A stretch of DNA of 18,540 nt from NCBI GenBank assembly GCA_002407775.1, contig DHOP01000067.1, forward strand, positions 534 through 19,073. Direction: 5' to 3'. Both the position numbers and the translations under genes were made by a program. The notes below the pieces were generated by a model. It did no database searches. It worked only from the letters and a program-made list of their open reading frames with translations, and was not told where the DNA came from. This DNA comes from Prevotella sp. UBA5387 (lineage in GTDB: Bacteria > Bacteroidota > Bacteroidia > Bacteroidales > Bacteroidaceae). This document shows positions 1 through 7,602 of this stretch, one piece after another (within the stretch, counting starts at the first letter, position 1; every line of letters begins with the position of its first letter).

Positions 1-66
1 AGGGCGGGGAGAGGCTTCCAGGGGGAGGATCAAGGACAGCCCATTATTTTGTGACAATTGCGCATT

Positions 67-80
67 TGTGACATGTCACA
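67..80. repeat. 14-bp palindrome TGTGACATGTCACA, copy 1
   Basis: A perfect 14-base palindrome. An extra half-site, TGTGACA, lies 17 bp upstream at 50-56. An identical full palindrome recurs at 240-253, so the A/T hairpin sits between the two copies. Perfect dyads of this size are typical binding sites for dimeric regulators or recombination proteins, but no regulator for this motif is seen in the window. Confidence 0.6.
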
Positions 81-135
81 TTAGTACCTACCCACTTTTC
101 TTCCTTCCAAGGCTGAAAAATGTAGGATTCAATTC

Positions 136-186
136 TTAGTAATAATATATAATATATATATAATATATATTATATATTATTACTAA
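136..186. repeat. Large A/T-only hairpin (23-bp arms, 5-nt loop)
   Basis: The left arm (136-158) and right arm (164-186) are exact reverse complements over 23 bases, beginning TTAGTAATAATATATAATAT. The loop is 159-163. The arms contain almost only A and T, with a single G-C pair near the base. It lacks the GC-rich stem and T-run of an ordinary intrinsic terminator, although it could stop or slow transcription entering from the left. It may equally be a cruciform-forming or protein-binding site. Confidence 0.75.
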
Positions 187-239
187 CTATTATTCCTTAT
201 AATCTGAAACCATATTACCAGAAACCCCGACCCTACTAA

Positions 240-253
240 TGTGACATGTCACA
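240..253. repeat. 14-bp palindrome TGTGACATGTCACA, copy 2
   Basis: Identical to the palindrome at 67-80. It lies about 150 bp upstream of the probable hsdR promoter and on the far side of the A/T hairpin from copy 1. Two identical perfect dyads 173 bp apart suggest a paired operator or the ends of a small inserted segment. Which of these applies cannot be decided from this sequence. Confidence 0.6.
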
Positions 254-387
254 AAGTCCAAAGAGGCACATTTGAAGAATATGCTTGAGTCAATATTGCC
301 ATTCCTGGACCTTATCTTTCTGAAGAGCGAGTAAGAAAAGCATACGAAAAATGCAGTTCTAAGGTCGTGTATCTCATAAAAGTTTAG

Positions 388-395
388 TATTTTTG
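388..395 (+). promoter_or_regulatory. Probable hsdR promoter, -7 box TATTTTTG
   Basis: TATTTTTG matches the Bacteroidetes -7 consensus TAnnTTTG. It sits 38 bases before the hsdR ATG, which would leave a 5' leader of about 30 nt. A good -33 TTTG is not visible at the expected spacing, so the assignment is moderate. No Shine-Dalgarno site precedes the ATG, as is usual in this phylum. Confidence 0.45.
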
Positions 396-433
396 TTGAT
401 CCTTAGCTAAAAGAACTTACTAACACACGTGCC

Positions 434-3400
434 ATGAGCAATTTCAACGAAAATACCAGAGTTCAGGTGCCAGCAGCACTTCATTTGTACCAGCTGGGCT
501 ATACTTATCTTGATAGATTACCCGATTATGATGCCGACACGAACATCCTCATCAAGGAGTTCATGATGGCCGTTCGTAGGCTCAACCCTGGTATTTCCGC
601 CTTCGACGTGGACATGCTTCTTGATAAAATCAGGGCAATCTCGGACAATGATGACCTCGGCAGGGAATTTTACAATCTGCTATCCTCCAATAGTGGATTG
701 AAGCTGATCGACTTCGATAATCCCAGCAACAACGATTGGCATGTCACCACCGAGTTCACCTGTGAGAACCGAGAGTCGGGCGATGAGTTCCGGCCTGACA
801 TCACCTGCTTCATCAATGGTATGCCTTTGGCCTTCATCGAGGTGAAGAAACCCAACAATCGTGATGGCATCCTTGCTGAGAGCGAGCGCATCAACACCCG
901 AATGCGCAATCGCAAGTTCCGTCGTTTCCTGAACATCACCCAACTGATGATATTCTCCAATAATCAGGAGTACGACAATGACAACCGCGTGCCCATCCAG
1001 GGCGCATTCTATAGTTGCACGTCAAAGGGAAAAGCTTTCTTCAATGTCTTTCGTGAGGCGGACAATCACTATGTTTCAGGCTATCACTATCGCCACGTTT
1101 CCGACGAAGAAGAGAACAAGGTGCTCCGCCATCGCAATTGCGTAGTGATCAAGAACCTGCCCGAATACCAGACCAACAAGCAAGTAGACACCCCCACAAA
1201 TAGAATTCTTACCTCTATGCTTAGCAAGGAGCGCATCTTGTTCCTGCTCAGATATGGCATTGCTTACGTGGATAAGAAAGTGGAATTGGAGGATGGTACC
1301 AAGAGCACCAAGCTGGAGAAGCACATCATGCGCTATCAGCAATTGTTTGCTTCATTGGCCATTCGCCGCAGACTCGATGCCGGCGTGAAGAGTGGAATCA
1401 TCTGGCACACACAAGGTAGCGGAAAGACAGCCTTGGCTTACTATTCCGTCAGAAGTCTCACCGATTTCTATTCGAAGAGGAATACCGCCGCAAAGTTTTA
1501 TTTCATCGTCGACCGTATAGCCTTGATGGAACAAGCAATCGACGAGTTTGCGGCTCGTGGCTTGGTGGTCAGAACCGCTTCCAGCCGTCAGGAGTTGATG
1601 GATGACTTCAAGGATACCCGGCCCATCGTGAACAATGACGGTAAGCCTGAGATCATGGTGGTGAACATCCAGATGTTCAAGGAAGATTCCACAAGAATCA
1701 ATATTGACAATGGCTATAGCACCAACCTCCAGCGCATCTTCTTCGTCGACGAGGCTCATCGTGGATACAACCCATCGGGTAGTTTCCTTGCCAACCTGCT
1801 TGAGGCAGACAAGGACGCGGTGAAGATAGCCCTCACGGGTACACCCCTTCTGAAAGAAGAGCGCGAGTCATGGCGCGTGTTCGGCGACTACATCGACACC
1901 TACTATTACGACAAGTCCATCGCCGACGGCTATACGTTGAAGTTGATGCGCGAACCCATCGAGACCGTCTACAAGGAAAAGATAGAGAGCATCCTTGATA
2001 AGTTGGCAGGTGGCGTTGAGGTGAAGAAGAGCGACATCGACAAGGACAAGATCATTGAGAACGACACTTATCTCAATGCCTTGCTCGATTACGTCATAAC
2101 CGATTATCGCCAGTTCTGCAAAGAGCAGGCCGATGATAGCGTGGGTGCCATGATCGTTTGCAAGACCAATCCTCAGGCGCGCGAAATGTATCGCTTGTGG
2201 CAAGAACGATTCCTGCATGCCGAGGAGATAGAGTTGCAGAGAGAAGAAAGCGAAATGATGGCCGCCGAGCCCATGCTTGTTCATCCCTCGGTCAAGCCAC
2301 TCCGGGCCGCTCTGATCCTTCACGATGAGGGCGATAAAAACGAACGCAAAGAATACATCGAAGAATACAAGAAACTTCAAACCGTGGATGTGCTGATCGT
2401 CAATAAGATGCTTCTTACGGGTTTTGATGCTCCTCGCCTCAAGCGCCTATATCTTGGCCGTAGCATGGATGGTCACGACCTGCTCCAGGCATTGACTCGC
2501 GTCAACCGCCCATACAAAGACTTCAAATACGGCTATGTGGTGGATTTCGTCGACATCAAAGAGAATTTCGATGCCACCAACGACCGCTACCTGCGCGAAC
2601 TCAACCGTACCAATGACCCAGACGAGACCGGCGAGACCCAGCCCGTAAGCATCATCATTGAGGATCGGGATGCCATCGTCAAACAGATGAAGCAAATCAA
2701 GAGCGTACTCTTCAATTACACTTGCGGCAATGCCGAGGAATTCCGAAAAGAAATCGACGAGATAGATAATAAGGAACGTCTCTACGAATTGCGCACCACC
2801 CTTAGCGATGCCAAGGCCATCATGAATATGATCAGGGCTTCAGGCGATGAAGAGCTTCAGGGTAAAGTACGACTTTTGTCCGTTGGTTCTATTCCTACGC
2901 TCATCACCGAGGTGACCCATCGCATAGAGCGCATCAATCTGCTTGAGAACACGGAACACAAGGCTGATGTTTCGGGCATTATCAATATAGCGCTTTCCGA
3001 GCTTGAATTTGAGTTCAAGAAGGGTATGCCCGAAGAGCTTCGCATCGTCATCAACGATCTTCATGAGCGTTGCGAGAAGGTTCAGGCTCAGTTTGAAGCC
3101 AACTTCGACCCGAAAGAAGAGAAGTATGTCCTCCTTGCCGACGAGTTCCGCGAGTATTTCCGCAAGAAAGGTTTTGTGCCCAATTCCACTAAGGAAGCCA
3201 AGGAGAGCATTGCTTACATGGATGAGGTTATGAAGAAGATACGCGAAATCAATAGTCGCAACCGTGTGCTCAAAGAGAAGTACAAAGGCGATGAGCGGTT
3301 TGTTCGCGTTCATAAGCGCATCGAGGAAGAAAACCAGAAGCGCGAGCGACCAATCATCAGTAAGATAGAATACGAGATAGCAGAAACCCTGATGAGGATG

Positions 3401-3604
3401 AAGCAGACCATCGATGACTCTCTCTTCCTGAATATCAATGGGCTGGAGAACGAAGATATGTTCAAGCGTGATGTCATGGCCAACATCAGTCATGCGCTCA
3501 TGAGTATGCACATCCAGGCCGACATTGACGACAAGAAATATATCAATAATCTGATCTCATCAGAGTATCTCAACCAATATAATCAAAAATACGTAGGAGC
3601 ATAA
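434..3604 (+). CDS. hsdR: Type I restriction enzyme, R (motor/nuclease) subunit
   Basis: A 1056-aa HsdR, close to the usual length for type IC R subunits. The N-terminal PD-(D/E)xK nuclease shows RPD at 120-122 and EVK at 136-138. Next come two RecA-like motor domains: Walker A TQGSGKT (326-332), Walker B VDEAH (438-442), motif III TGTP (468-471) and motif VI QALTRVNRP near residue 690. A long charged helical C-terminus probably binds the methylase core. HsdR translocates DNA with ATP and cuts unmethylated targets once docked on HsdM2-HsdS. It is first in the locus, with hsdM following after an unusually long 418-bp repeat-filled spacer. All key motifs are intact, so the protein should be active. 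The codons are G+C-richer than those of the accessory genes downstream. Confidence 0.96.
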   Translation: MSNFNENTRVQVPAALHLYQLGYTYLDRLPDYDADTNILIKEFMMAVRRLNPGISAFDVDMLLDKIRAISDNDDLGREFYNLLSSNSGLKLIDFDNPSNNDWHVTTEFTCENRESGDEFRPDITCFINGMPLAFIEVKKPNNRDGILAESERINTRMRNRKFRRFLNITQLMIFSNNQEYDNDNRVPIQGAFYSCTSKGKAFFNVFREADNHYVSGYHYRHVSDEEENKVLRHRNCVVIKNLPEYQTNKQVDTPTNRILTSMLSKERILFLLRYGIAYVDKKVELEDGTKSTKLEKHIMRYQQLFASLAIRRRLDAGVKSGIIWHTQGSGKTALAYYSVRSLTDFYSKRNTAAKFYFIVDRIALMEQAIDEFAARGLVVRTASSRQELMDDFKDTRPIVNNDGKPEIMVVNIQMFKEDSTRINIDNGYSTNLQRIFFVDEAHRGYNPSGSFLANLLEADKDAVKIALTGTPLLKEERESWRVFGDYIDTYYYDKSIADGYTLKLMREPIETVYKEKIESILDKLAGGVEVKKSDIDKDKIIENDTYLNALLDYVITDYRQFCKEQADDSVGAMIVCKTNPQAREMYRLWQERFLHAEEIELQREESEMMAAEPMLVHPSVKPLRAALILHDEGDKNERKEYIEEYKKLQTVDVLIVNKMLLTGFDAPRLKRLYLGRSMDGHDLLQALTRVNRPYKDFKYGYVVDFVDIKENFDATNDRYLRELNRTNDPDETGETQPVSIIIEDRDAIVKQMKQIKSVLFNYTCGNAEEFRKEIDEIDNKERLYELRTTLSDAKAIMNMIRASGDEELQGKVRLLSVGSIPTLITEVTHRIERINLLENTEHKADVSGIINIALSELEFEFKKGMPEELRIVINDLHERCEKVQAQFEANFDPKEEKYVLLADEFREYFRKKGFVPNSTKEAKESIAYMDEVMKKIREINSRNRVLKEKYKGDERFVRVHKRIEEENQKRERPIISKIEYEIAETLMRMKQTIDDSLFLNINGLENEDMFKRDVMANISHALMSMHIQADIDDKKYINNLISSEYLNQYNQKYVGA

Positions 3605-3684
3605 AATAAGAACGAAATGTACCTGCCGAAATAACCAGGATGTGTAGTGCCTATCGGCACTAATACCTCACCCCTATCGTCAAA

Positions 3685-3834
3685 CCACGGACTCCGTCCG
3701 CGGATATGCTTATGAAGCCCATTCTGGGCTATGCTCAGAATAAGAAGCCGGTAACATCACCCACTATCGGAACTGATAGATTACAAGATGCCTCGAAGAG
3801 GCTACACACGAATAACCGCGGACGGAGTCCGTGG
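3685..3834. repeat. 19-bp inverted repeat pair (module B)
   Basis: CCACGGACTCCGTCCGCGG at 3685-3703 has its exact reverse complement at 3816-3834. A third copy, in the same orientation as the second but with one change, lies at 3887-3905. Each copy is itself a hairpin of 8 pairs, counting one G-U, so both local and long-range pairing are possible. Confidence 0.8.
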
Positions 3835-3910
3835 ATGTGCAAACAGGTAAGCCAGCACAAGCCTCGAAGAGGCTACACACGAATAACCGCGGACGAAGTC
3901 CGTGGATGTG
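3790..3910. repeat. Tandem 50-bp direct repeat (modules D+B), two copies
   Basis: Copy 1 (3790-3839) and copy 2 (3861-3910) differ at one base in 50: GGACGGAGTCC against GGACGAAGTCC. The period is 71 bp. Each copy joins the GCCTC-gaa-GAGGC hairpin to the CCGCGGAC hairpin through the link TACACACGAATAA. Near-identity suggests recent duplication or ongoing homogenisation. Confidence 0.85.
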
Positions 3911-4022
3911 TGGAACGACGTAATAACCCTGTGCCGATAGGTACAGCACAGAAGCGGATACGCCCATGAAGCCCATACTGGGCTACTCTCTTAACACTAA
4001 CATTTAAAAAATATATATAACA

Positions 4023-5675
4023 ATGAGTACACAAGATATTACCGATGCTACCATCGCCCTTATCGACTCTCTGAAAGCCACTACAGGAGCTTTCGGTCTT
4101 GGAGGGGCTAGTAGCGAATACAAGATACTTACCGACATGTTCTTGTATAAGTTCTTTAATGATAAGTTTGGCTACGAAGCGAAGCTAAATGAGGTGTATG
4201 GCCCACGATTGCGTAATACCGAGAAATGGGATGCCGAATATGACACGTTCACCGAGGACGAAGTGGAAGACCTATTTAGCTATCTTCCTGGCTCTGTGCC
4301 ACGTCTTAAACCCGAGCACACGCTGGCTCATATGTATAATGCCTCCCAGCAAGGCGACTTCTCCACACTTCTGGATAGCACGCTGGTGGATATTGCCAAT
4401 CTGAATGCCAATACCTTCGCCATCAGCACTTCTGGTAAGAGCAGGGTGAACATTTTCTCGGCTATTACAACCTACGTAACCGACCCTCAGAAGCGTGATG
4501 GTTTTGCCCTCTCGCTCATCAAGAACATTGCCTCCTTCAATTTTGAGGAAGTGTTTGCTGAGAAATATGATTTCTTCTCCCGCATCTTTGAGCACCTAAT
4601 CAAGGATTACAACAATGCCGGAGGTGGCAAGTATGCCGAATATTACACCCCACGCGCCATCGCACAGGTCATGGCACGATTGTTGGTAGACGACGATGCC
4701 GAGCTTCGTGGTGTCACCTGCTATGACCCTGCCGCCGGTACGGGCACCTTGCTCATGGCATTGGCGCATCAGGTGGGCGAAGACCGTTGCACCATCTATA
4801 GCCAGGACATCAGCAACAAGTCGAGCGAATTGCTTCGACTGAACCTCATCCTAAATAACCTCTCTGGAAGTCTTCCAAATGTGGTCCAGGGCAACACCCT
4901 GACCGAACCTTACCATCAGGAGAGCAACGGCACCTTGAAGAAGTTCGACTTTGTGGTGAGCAATCCACCTTTCAAACTCGATTTTCCGGAAGATCGCGAG
5001 ACGCTAGCCGCCGATACCATTCGCTTCTGGGGTGGCGTGCCAAATGCCGTGAAGAACATTGACCCCCAAAAGCCAAAAATGGCCATCTACACATGTTTTA
5101 TCCAGCATGCCATCAATTCGTTGAAAGCCACGGGCAAGGCCGCCATCGTCATCCCTACTGGTTTCGTGACGGCCAAGAGTGGCGTGGAGAAACGCATCCT
5201 CGAGCGCATCGTGGAGAAGCACTGGGTGTATGGATGCGTGTCGATGCCAAGCAATGTCTTTGCCACTACGGGCACCAACGTGAGCGTGATCTTCTTCGAC
5301 AAGAGCGACAAGGCCGACAAGGTAGTGCTCATCGATGCCAGCAAGATGGGCGAAGACTATAAGGAAGGCAACAACCAGAAGAAGCGCTTGCTCCCCGAAG
5401 AGATAGAGCAGATCGTGAGCACCTTCCGCGAGAAACGGGCGGTGGACGATTTCTCCGTTGCCGTCTCTTACGACGAGATCAAGGAGAAGGGCTATAGCCT
5501 CTCGGCAGGCCAGTATTTCGACATCAAGATAGACTATGTAGATATCACCGCCGAGGAGTTCGACCAGCGCATGAGCGACTACAAGACCGAACTCAAGAGC
5601 CAGTTCGAGGAGAGCCACGAGCTGGAGCAAGAGATCATGAAGCAACTGGATAGTCTGGAATTGAACGAAAAGTAA
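4023..5675 (+). CDS. hsdM: Type I restriction-modification, M (N6-adenine methyltransferase) subunit
   Basis: A 550-aa HsdM of normal length. The N-terminal helical domain (about 1-190) is followed by the class-typical GGKYAEYYTP segment ending at residue 210. The SAM-binding motif I is DPAAGTG (235-241), and the catalytic motif IV is NPPF (314-317), which marks N6-adenine methylation. The C-terminal 80 residues are charged and helical and probably contact HsdS and HsdR. Two copies with HsdS form the modification enzyme, and adding HsdR gives the restriction complex. The start ATG lies in an A/T-rich leader without a Shine-Dalgarno site. The rhuM-like gene follows 27 bp after the stop and probably shares its transcript. 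No damage to the reading frame or to catalytic residues is seen. Confidence 0.95.
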   Translation: MSTQDITDATIALIDSLKATTGAFGLGGASSEYKILTDMFLYKFFNDKFGYEAKLNEVYGPRLRNTEKWDAEYDTFTEDEVEDLFSYLPGSVPRLKPEHTLAHMYNASQQGDFSTLLDSTLVDIANLNANTFAISTSGKSRVNIFSAITTYVTDPQKRDGFALSLIKNIASFNFEEVFAEKYDFFSRIFEHLIKDYNNAGGGKYAEYYTPRAIAQVMARLLVDDDAELRGVTCYDPAAGTGTLLMALAHQVGEDRCTIYSQDISNKSSELLRLNLILNNLSGSLPNVVQGNTLTEPYHQESNGTLKKFDFVVSNPPFKLDFPEDRETLAADTIRFWGGVPNAVKNIDPQKPKMAIYTCFIQHAINSLKATGKAAIVIPTGFVTAKSGVEKRILERIVEKHWVYGCVSMPSNVFATTGTNVSVIFFDKSDKADKVVLIDASKMGEDYKEGNNQKKRLLPEEIEQIVSTFREKRAVDDFSVAVSYDEIKEKGYSLSAGQYFDIKIDYVDITAEEFDQRMSDYKTELKSQFEESHELEQEIMKQLDSLELNEK

Positions 5676-5702
5676 ATAGTCTTTCCAAATAACAAGGTCA
5701 TT

Positions 5703-6707
5703 ATGAACAACGAGATACAATTTTTACTTTACAATACTCCCGATGGTGGAGAGAATGTTCAAGTCGTAGTAAGGGATGAAACCATTTGGATGACCCAAAA
5801 AGCGATGGCACAACTCTTCGGCGTTGGTGTGCCCGCCATTAGTAAACATCTGAAAAACATCTTTGAGGAAGGAGAACTGATTCAGGAGACGACTATTTCC
5901 AAAATGGAAACAGTCGTGAACAGAGGATTTCGAGGAGAGGTTAATGAAGATACAACATTCTATAACCTTGACGCTATCATCGCCGTGGGTTATCGAGTCA
6001 ATTCTGCCAAAGCCACAAAGTTCCGCCAATGGGCTACGGGTATTTTGAAAGAATACATGCGAAAGGGATTTGTTTTGGACGATGAGCGTTTGAAACAGGG
6101 CAATGCCGTTTTTGGAAAAGATTATTTCCGAGAATTACTAGAGCGTGTACGTTCTATCAGAGCAAGCGAAAGGCGTATATGGCAACAGATTACAGATATA
6201 TATGCGGAGTGTAGCATCGACTATGATAAGAATGCCAAGACTTCGCTGGAATTCTATGCCATGATGCAAAATCGTTTTCACTATGCCATTACAGGTCATA
6301 CGGCGGCAGAGATCGTCTACAACCATGCTGACCACACGCAAGAACACATGGGACTGACAACGTGGAAGCATTCTCCCCATGGTAGAGTATTAAAGTCTGA
6401 TGTCTCTGTCGCTAAAAACTATTTGCCTGAAAAGCAAATCAAGCAATTGGAACGTCTTGTTACGGGTTTCTTTGATTATATAGAAGACCTTGTAGAGCGA
6501 GAGAACACATTCACAATGGAGGAGTTTTCTAAAAGTGTAGTGGCCTTCCTTAGCTTTAGACAATACGAAATCTTACCCGATAAAGGTAAGGTTTCGGCAA
6601 CCGATGCTAAGAAGAAGGCAGAACAAGAGTACGAAATTTTCAATAAAACCCAGAAAATCGACTCTGATTTTGATCAAGAGATACGGAAACTGGGTAATAA
6701 AGAGTAA
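5703..6707 (+). CDS. RhuM-family protein encoded inside the Type I R-M locus
   Basis: A 334-aa protein of the RhuM family, named after a gene of Salmonella pathogenicity island 3. The N-terminal part (about 1-60) shows a winged-helix-like segment, MTQKAMAQLFGVGVPAISKH. The conserved core follows (FYNLDAIIAVGYRVNS, FRQWATGILKEYM), then a C-terminal helical region containing HYAITGHTAAEIVYNHAD. RhuM genes often sit between hsdM and hsdS in Bacteroidetes and Proteobacteria. Their molecular job is not established; a DNA-binding or accessory regulatory role is an inference from the helix-turn-helix. It follows hsdM by 27 bp and precedes the AbiJ-like gene by 31 bp, in an apparent operon. The length is normal and the frame intact. 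Confidence 0.88.
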   Translation: MNNEIQFLLYNTPDGGENVQVVVRDETIWMTQKAMAQLFGVGVPAISKHLKNIFEEGELIQETTISKMETVVNRGFRGEVNEDTTFYNLDAIIAVGYRVNSAKATKFRQWATGILKEYMRKGFVLDDERLKQGNAVFGKDYFRELLERVRSIRASERRIWQQITDIYAECSIDYDKNAKTSLEFYAMMQNRFHYAITGHTAAEIVYNHADHTQEHMGLTTWKHSPHGRVLKSDVSVAKNYLPEKQIKQLERLVTGFFDYIEDLVERENTFTMEEFSKSVVAFLSFRQYEILPDKGKVSATDAKKKAEQEYEIFNKTQKIDSDFDQEIRKLGNKE

Positions 6708-6738
6708 TCAACAACTAATTCCCATTTATAGAAATATT

Positions 6739-7596
6739 ATGACACTCTTTTCAGAACGATATAATTACACAAAACCCTCAGATGTGATAATTAGAGAAAA
6801 AATTACACCAGAGATACAAAATGCATTATGCTCTTGTTTTGACAAATTAGAAGGATTCTTTCGTCGTCACTCAGGTGTTTATTCGGGATATCCATATTAT
6901 GAGATGGAAAAGTATATTTGGACCTATTTTTTGAATGAACGCGAAGGTAATTTCGGCGATCCCAGATCCTACAATATTGTAGCAACGTCATTTTTAGAAG
7001 ACAAAATAAATCCATGGTTTAAGAAACTGGATTTAGTTGAATTCACCGTCAAATTTTTATATGCCCTTGACACAAAAAATGATCGGCGTATGTACGTTTA
7101 TAAATCCTTTGTGAATCAAATTAATATTGAATTTGAAAGATTAAATTTTGCGTATAGAGTCATAGACAACGAGATCGTCGAGATCACTTCTAAAGAGGAG
7201 ATTGTAGCTATAGAAACTTCTATGAATAATTCTCCTTCAAATATAAAAACGCATTTGAGCAAAGCACTAGAGTTATACGCCCAGAGACCAACGGGTGACT
7301 ATAGAAATTCAATAAAAGAGTCTATTTCCGCCGTAGAAGCATATTGTCGTGAGAAGACAGGAGAAGATACGTTGGGTAGGGCACTTAACAAACTGAAGGA
7401 TAATGGGTTAGTTATTCCCCAAGTTTTGAAAAACGCTTTCGAACAATTATATGCTTATACAAACCAACCAAGTACAGGGATTCGCCATGCTTTAATGGAT
7501 GGTGATAGTACATACACACCTGCATCTGAAGAGGCTTTATTTATGCTGGTATCGTGTAGCTCTTTTATTAATTATTTAAACAAAAAGTTGAAATAG
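6739..7596 (+). CDS. AbiJ-NTD4-like abortive-infection protein
   Basis: A 285-aa protein. I start it at the ATG at 6739, just after the rhuM stop, because MTLFSERYNYTKP matches the usual beginning of AbiJ N-terminal domain 4 proteins; the open frame runs further upstream only inside rhuM. The N-terminal third has the family pattern with ITPEIQNALCSCFDKLE. The C-terminal part (DYRNSIKESISAVEAYCREK, then GIRHALMDGD and FMLVSCSSFINYL) is an all-helical HEPN-like region; the IRHAL segment carries an arginine-histidine pair. AbiJ-type proteins are linked to phage abortive infection, so a possible role is a toxin or guard that acts if restriction fails, but that is inference. Only 6 bp separate it from hsdS. 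The gene is AT-richer than hsdR and hsdM. Confidence 0.75.
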   Translation: MTLFSERYNYTKPSDVIIREKITPEIQNALCSCFDKLEGFFRRHSGVYSGYPYYEMEKYIWTYFLNEREGNFGDPRSYNIVATSFLEDKINPWFKKLDLVEFTVKFLYALDTKNDRRMYVYKSFVNQINIEFERLNFAYRVIDNEIVEITSKEEIVAIETSMNNSPSNIKTHLSKALELYAQRPTGDYRNSIKESISAVEAYCREKTGEDTLGRALNKLKDNGLVIPQVLKNAFEQLYAYTNQPSTGIRHALMDGDSTYTPASEEALFMLVSCSSFINYLNKKLK

Positions 7597-7602
7597 TCAT
7601 TT

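Larger units (their letters stand above)
1..433. other. Intergenic leader upstream of hsdR
   Basis: No intact gene is visible here. The stretch holds two copies of a 14-bp palindrome, a 51-nt A/T hairpin and a probable hsdR promoter, each listed separately. In one plus-strand frame, 289-387 reads VNIAIPGPYLSEERVRKAYE and on to a TAG stop. The same frame is open before an in-frame TGA at 286-288, where it reads RGTFEEYA. This could be the decayed tail of an older gene, but it is too short to assign. The first 30 bases are unusually G-rich and may belong to a feature outside the window. Confidence 0.6.
3605..4022. repeat. hsdR-hsdM spacer: cluster of nested hairpin repeats
   Basis: This 418-bp gap holds no convincing gene; short open frames across it merely read through repeats. 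Four hairpin modules recur. Module A is GTGCC-tatc-GGCAC (3645-3662, with an inverted near-copy at 3931-3944). Module B is CCACGGAC-tcc-GTCCGCGG (3685-3703, and inverted at 3816-3834 and 3887-3905). Module C is AGCCCA-nnc-TGGGCT (3716-3730 and 3970-3984). Module D is GCCTC-gaa-GAGGC (3790-3802 and 3861-3873). The outer A and B copies face inward, so the region can fold locally or as one long-range inverted structure. It resembles REP- or MITE-like intergenic repeats. It may attenuate or stabilise the hsdRM transcript. The last about 30 bases before hsdM are A/T-rich. Confidence 0.75.

Noticed and set aside
136..186. An ordinary intrinsic terminator
   Set aside because: The hairpin is nearly all A/T with no GC-rich stem and no clear T-run immediately after it, and no gene end is visible just upstream in the window.
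2840..3511. Minus-strand frames up to 238 aa opposite hsdR and hsdM
   Set aside because: They are antisense shadows of G+C-richer genes, with Leu/Val/His-rich translations and no recognisable domain. hsdR and hsdM explain the region.
3790..3910. A CRISPR array
   Set aside because: There are only two 50-bp repeats with a single 21-bp gap, other related hairpins lie around them in both orientations, and no cas gene is present.
3706..3969. An 87-aa plus-strand gene in the hsdR-hsdM spacer
   Set aside because: The frame simply reads through the hairpin repeats and repeats its own peptide where the 50-bp unit is duplicated. It has no domain and poor codon character.
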